Origin: Erythrobacter sp. UBA1916
GTDB taxonomy: Bacteria > Pseudomonadota > Alphaproteobacteria > Sphingomonadales > Sphingomonadaceae
Assembly: GCA_002337385.1 (NCBI GenBank)
Contig: DDFY01000007.1
Coordinates: 19,517 to 25,954, forward strand
Length of the DNA: 6,438 bases
Direction of reading: 5' to 3'
Under the pieces are notes generated by a model. It did not search any database. It was not told the origin of the DNA and saw only the letters and a list, made by a program, of their open reading frames with translations. Positions within the stretch are counted from its first letter, which is position 1, and the number at the start of each line of letters is the position of its first letter. The translations under genes were made by a program, and so were the position numbers. Below, in pieces: positions 5,605 to 6,438 of the stretch.

Positions 5605-5958
5605 ATGACCGAGACAAGAAAGGCCGGTGCGCTGTCGCGCTGGGAAGACGAAGGCGGCGCGCTCCCTTGCGGGCCGCAGGAAGCCCTCGCGGCCGATTGC
5701 GAGAAATGGGACATCCCTCCGCTCACTGATGCCGAAATCATCCAGCTACGCATAAGGGTGATCGCGCTGGAAAACATGGTGCTAGGATTATTGTCCACGG
5801 CAAGCGATCATCAGCTCACTGCGATCGAACAACTGGCCGAGTTCATCTCCCCACGCGCCGACGCGACGCAGCATCCGCTAACCTTGCACGCTGCCACACA
5901 AATGGAGCACTTTGTCGAGCGCGCTCGACGGTTTCGCGAGGAACCTTCAGCCGATTGA
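5605..5958 (+). CDS. Small cytoplasmic protein of unknown function (117 aa)
   Basis: ATG 5605 follows AAAGGAA closely. A longer version from GTG 5548 would add 19 residues including a CKHC motif but has no ribosome binding site. The product has no signal peptide or membrane helix. It opens with a polar segment containing ALSRWEDEGGALPCGP (9-24). A predicted helix follows at about 41-79, with heptad-like hydrophobic spacing (IIQLRIRVIALENMVLGLL, 45-63), possibly a short coiled coil. A second helix occupies about 94-111 (HAATQMEHFVERARRF). It resembles conserved hypothetical proteins I associate with sphingomonad accessory DNA. No function can be given. The gene is separated from the copper genes by the hairpin region and sits 71 nt upstream of another small unknown gene, so it may not belong to the copper locus. 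Confidence 0.75.
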   Translation: MTETRKAGALSRWEDEGGALPCGPQEALAADCEKWDIPPLTDAEIIQLRIRVIALENMVLGLLSTASDHQLTAIEQLAEFISPRADATQHPLTLHAATQMEHFVERARRFREEPSAD

Positions 5959-6029
5959 CCGACGTATGACCGGCCCTCGAACCCTGGCTCTCCTGCCTAC
6001 GGCTGGATCGCTGACCTGAAGAGACTGCG

Positions 6030-6299
6030 ATGGACCTCGATACGCTCCTCGCCCGCTATTTCCGCACTGCCGATCTCGGAATGGTTGGCGCAGAGACATT
6101 GGCATCGGGGATCGAGCGGTGCCAGGTCGATCTCGGTCTCGAGCAGGACCGGGGCAAGCGCTTTGCCTTGTGGGCCATGCTCTACCTGCTCGGGTCTGCC
6201 CCTGACCTCGACGTGGCCTTCGAGAATGAGGAAGACCGGGAAGCAGCCCGCAACTTCATGGATCTCCTGGCGGCATCGGAAGGCGATGGGGTAAGCTGA
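6030..6299 (+). CDS. Small acidic protein of unknown function (89 aa)
   Basis: ATG 6030 is preceded by GAAGAG at 6018-6023, 6 nt away. The 89-residue product has no export signal or membrane helix and looks all-helical and acidic. Recognisable stretches are LDTLLARYFRTADLG (3-17), DRGKRFALWAMLYLLGSAPD (40-59) and a DREAARNFMDLLAA helix (69-82) near the C-terminus. It resembles a conserved hypothetical protein found in sphingomonad genomes, often near the type of protein encoded just upstream; that pairing is from memory and unverified. It follows its neighbour by 71 nt on the same strand, close enough for co-transcription. No function is known to me, and nothing ties it to copper. Confidence 0.75.
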   Translation: MDLDTLLARYFRTADLGMVGAETLASGIERCQVDLGLEQDRGKRFALWAMLYLLGSAPDLDVAFENEEDREAARNFMDLLAASEGDGVS

Positions 6300-6321
6300 T
6301 TGCAGCAGGGTCTTGGCACCT

Positions 6322-6438
6322 TCAGACCCGCACCCGATACCCATCCGGCTTTTGTCGCGAACAGTCCTGAACCAGGTCAGCTGAGGACAGCAACCCGTTC
6401 CTTTCCGGCCGTGTGGTCGCGCTTCGCGCGCCTGCCCG
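6322..6438 (-). other. Unresolved right edge: possible 3' end of a minus-strand gene
   Basis: On the minus strand 38 codons are open from the window edge to TGA at 6324-6322. They end in LLSSADLVQDCSRQKPDGYR followed by VRV, which reads like a protein C-terminus. A competing plus-strand frame opens with TTG at 6300, directly after the TGA of the 89-residue gene, and also runs off the edge without a stop. Third-position GC does not separate them clearly, and neither product is recognised. The stretch could also be non-coding. Confidence 0.3.

Noticed and set aside
5337..5798. 153-codon minus-strand open frame over the hairpin region
   Set aside because: It crosses the structured element and overlaps the 117-residue gene, and its Arg/Ser/Pro-rich product has no recognisable domain.

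Overview
The window is high-GC DNA whose gene content points to an alphaproteobacterium, most likely of the order Sphingomonadales. The CopA and CopB type, the short PepSY-TM protein and the two small conserved hypothetical proteins at the right end all resemble sphingomonad or erythrobacter accessory (plasmid or genomic island) copper-resistance loci. This placement is from memory of the families, not from a database search.

Layout. Positions 1-3995 look like one plus-strand operon. It holds a 5'-truncated copA-type multicopper oxidase, then copB (ATGA overlap with copA), then a secreted SnoaL/DUF4440-like protein with a Met/His leader (24-nt gap), then a two-helix PepSY-TM protein that starts with TTG (27-nt gap). 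A 231-nt intergenic stretch follows. It contains several small hairpins and a 44-codon, coding-like open frame on the minus strand. A second plus-strand pair comes next: a DUF2231-type four-helix membrane protein with a His/Asp/Glu-rich exported N-terminus (4227-4898), and a small lipoprotein whose C-terminal tail is a Met/His metal-binding motif (4913-5320). The 284-nt gap at 5321-5604 is dominated by two abutting hairpins (5400-5458 and 5459-5497). They look like a structured RNA with a C-rich loop followed by a terminator-like stem. Two small cytoplasmic proteins of unknown function follow (5605-5958 and 6030-6299). The last 139 nt are unresolved: frames on both strands run off the edge.

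How the genes may work together. CopA (periplasmic Cu(I) oxidase) and CopB (outer-membrane copper protein) are the established core. The remaining four exported proteins are inferred partners. Three of them (SnoaL-like, DUF2231, lipoprotein) carry short Met/His or His/acid clusters of the kind that bind copper, so the locus appears to place copper-binding segments in the periplasm and on both membranes. The PepSY-TM protein lacks such a cluster and may instead act on the inner-membrane side. No copper sensor (CopRS or CueR), CopC/CopD or P-type ATPase is seen in this window; any such gene would lie outside it.

The most notable unexplained items are the candidate structured RNA at about 5400-5497, the small minus-strand ORF at 4006-4140, and the uncharacterised DUF2231 plus metal-tail lipoprotein pair.
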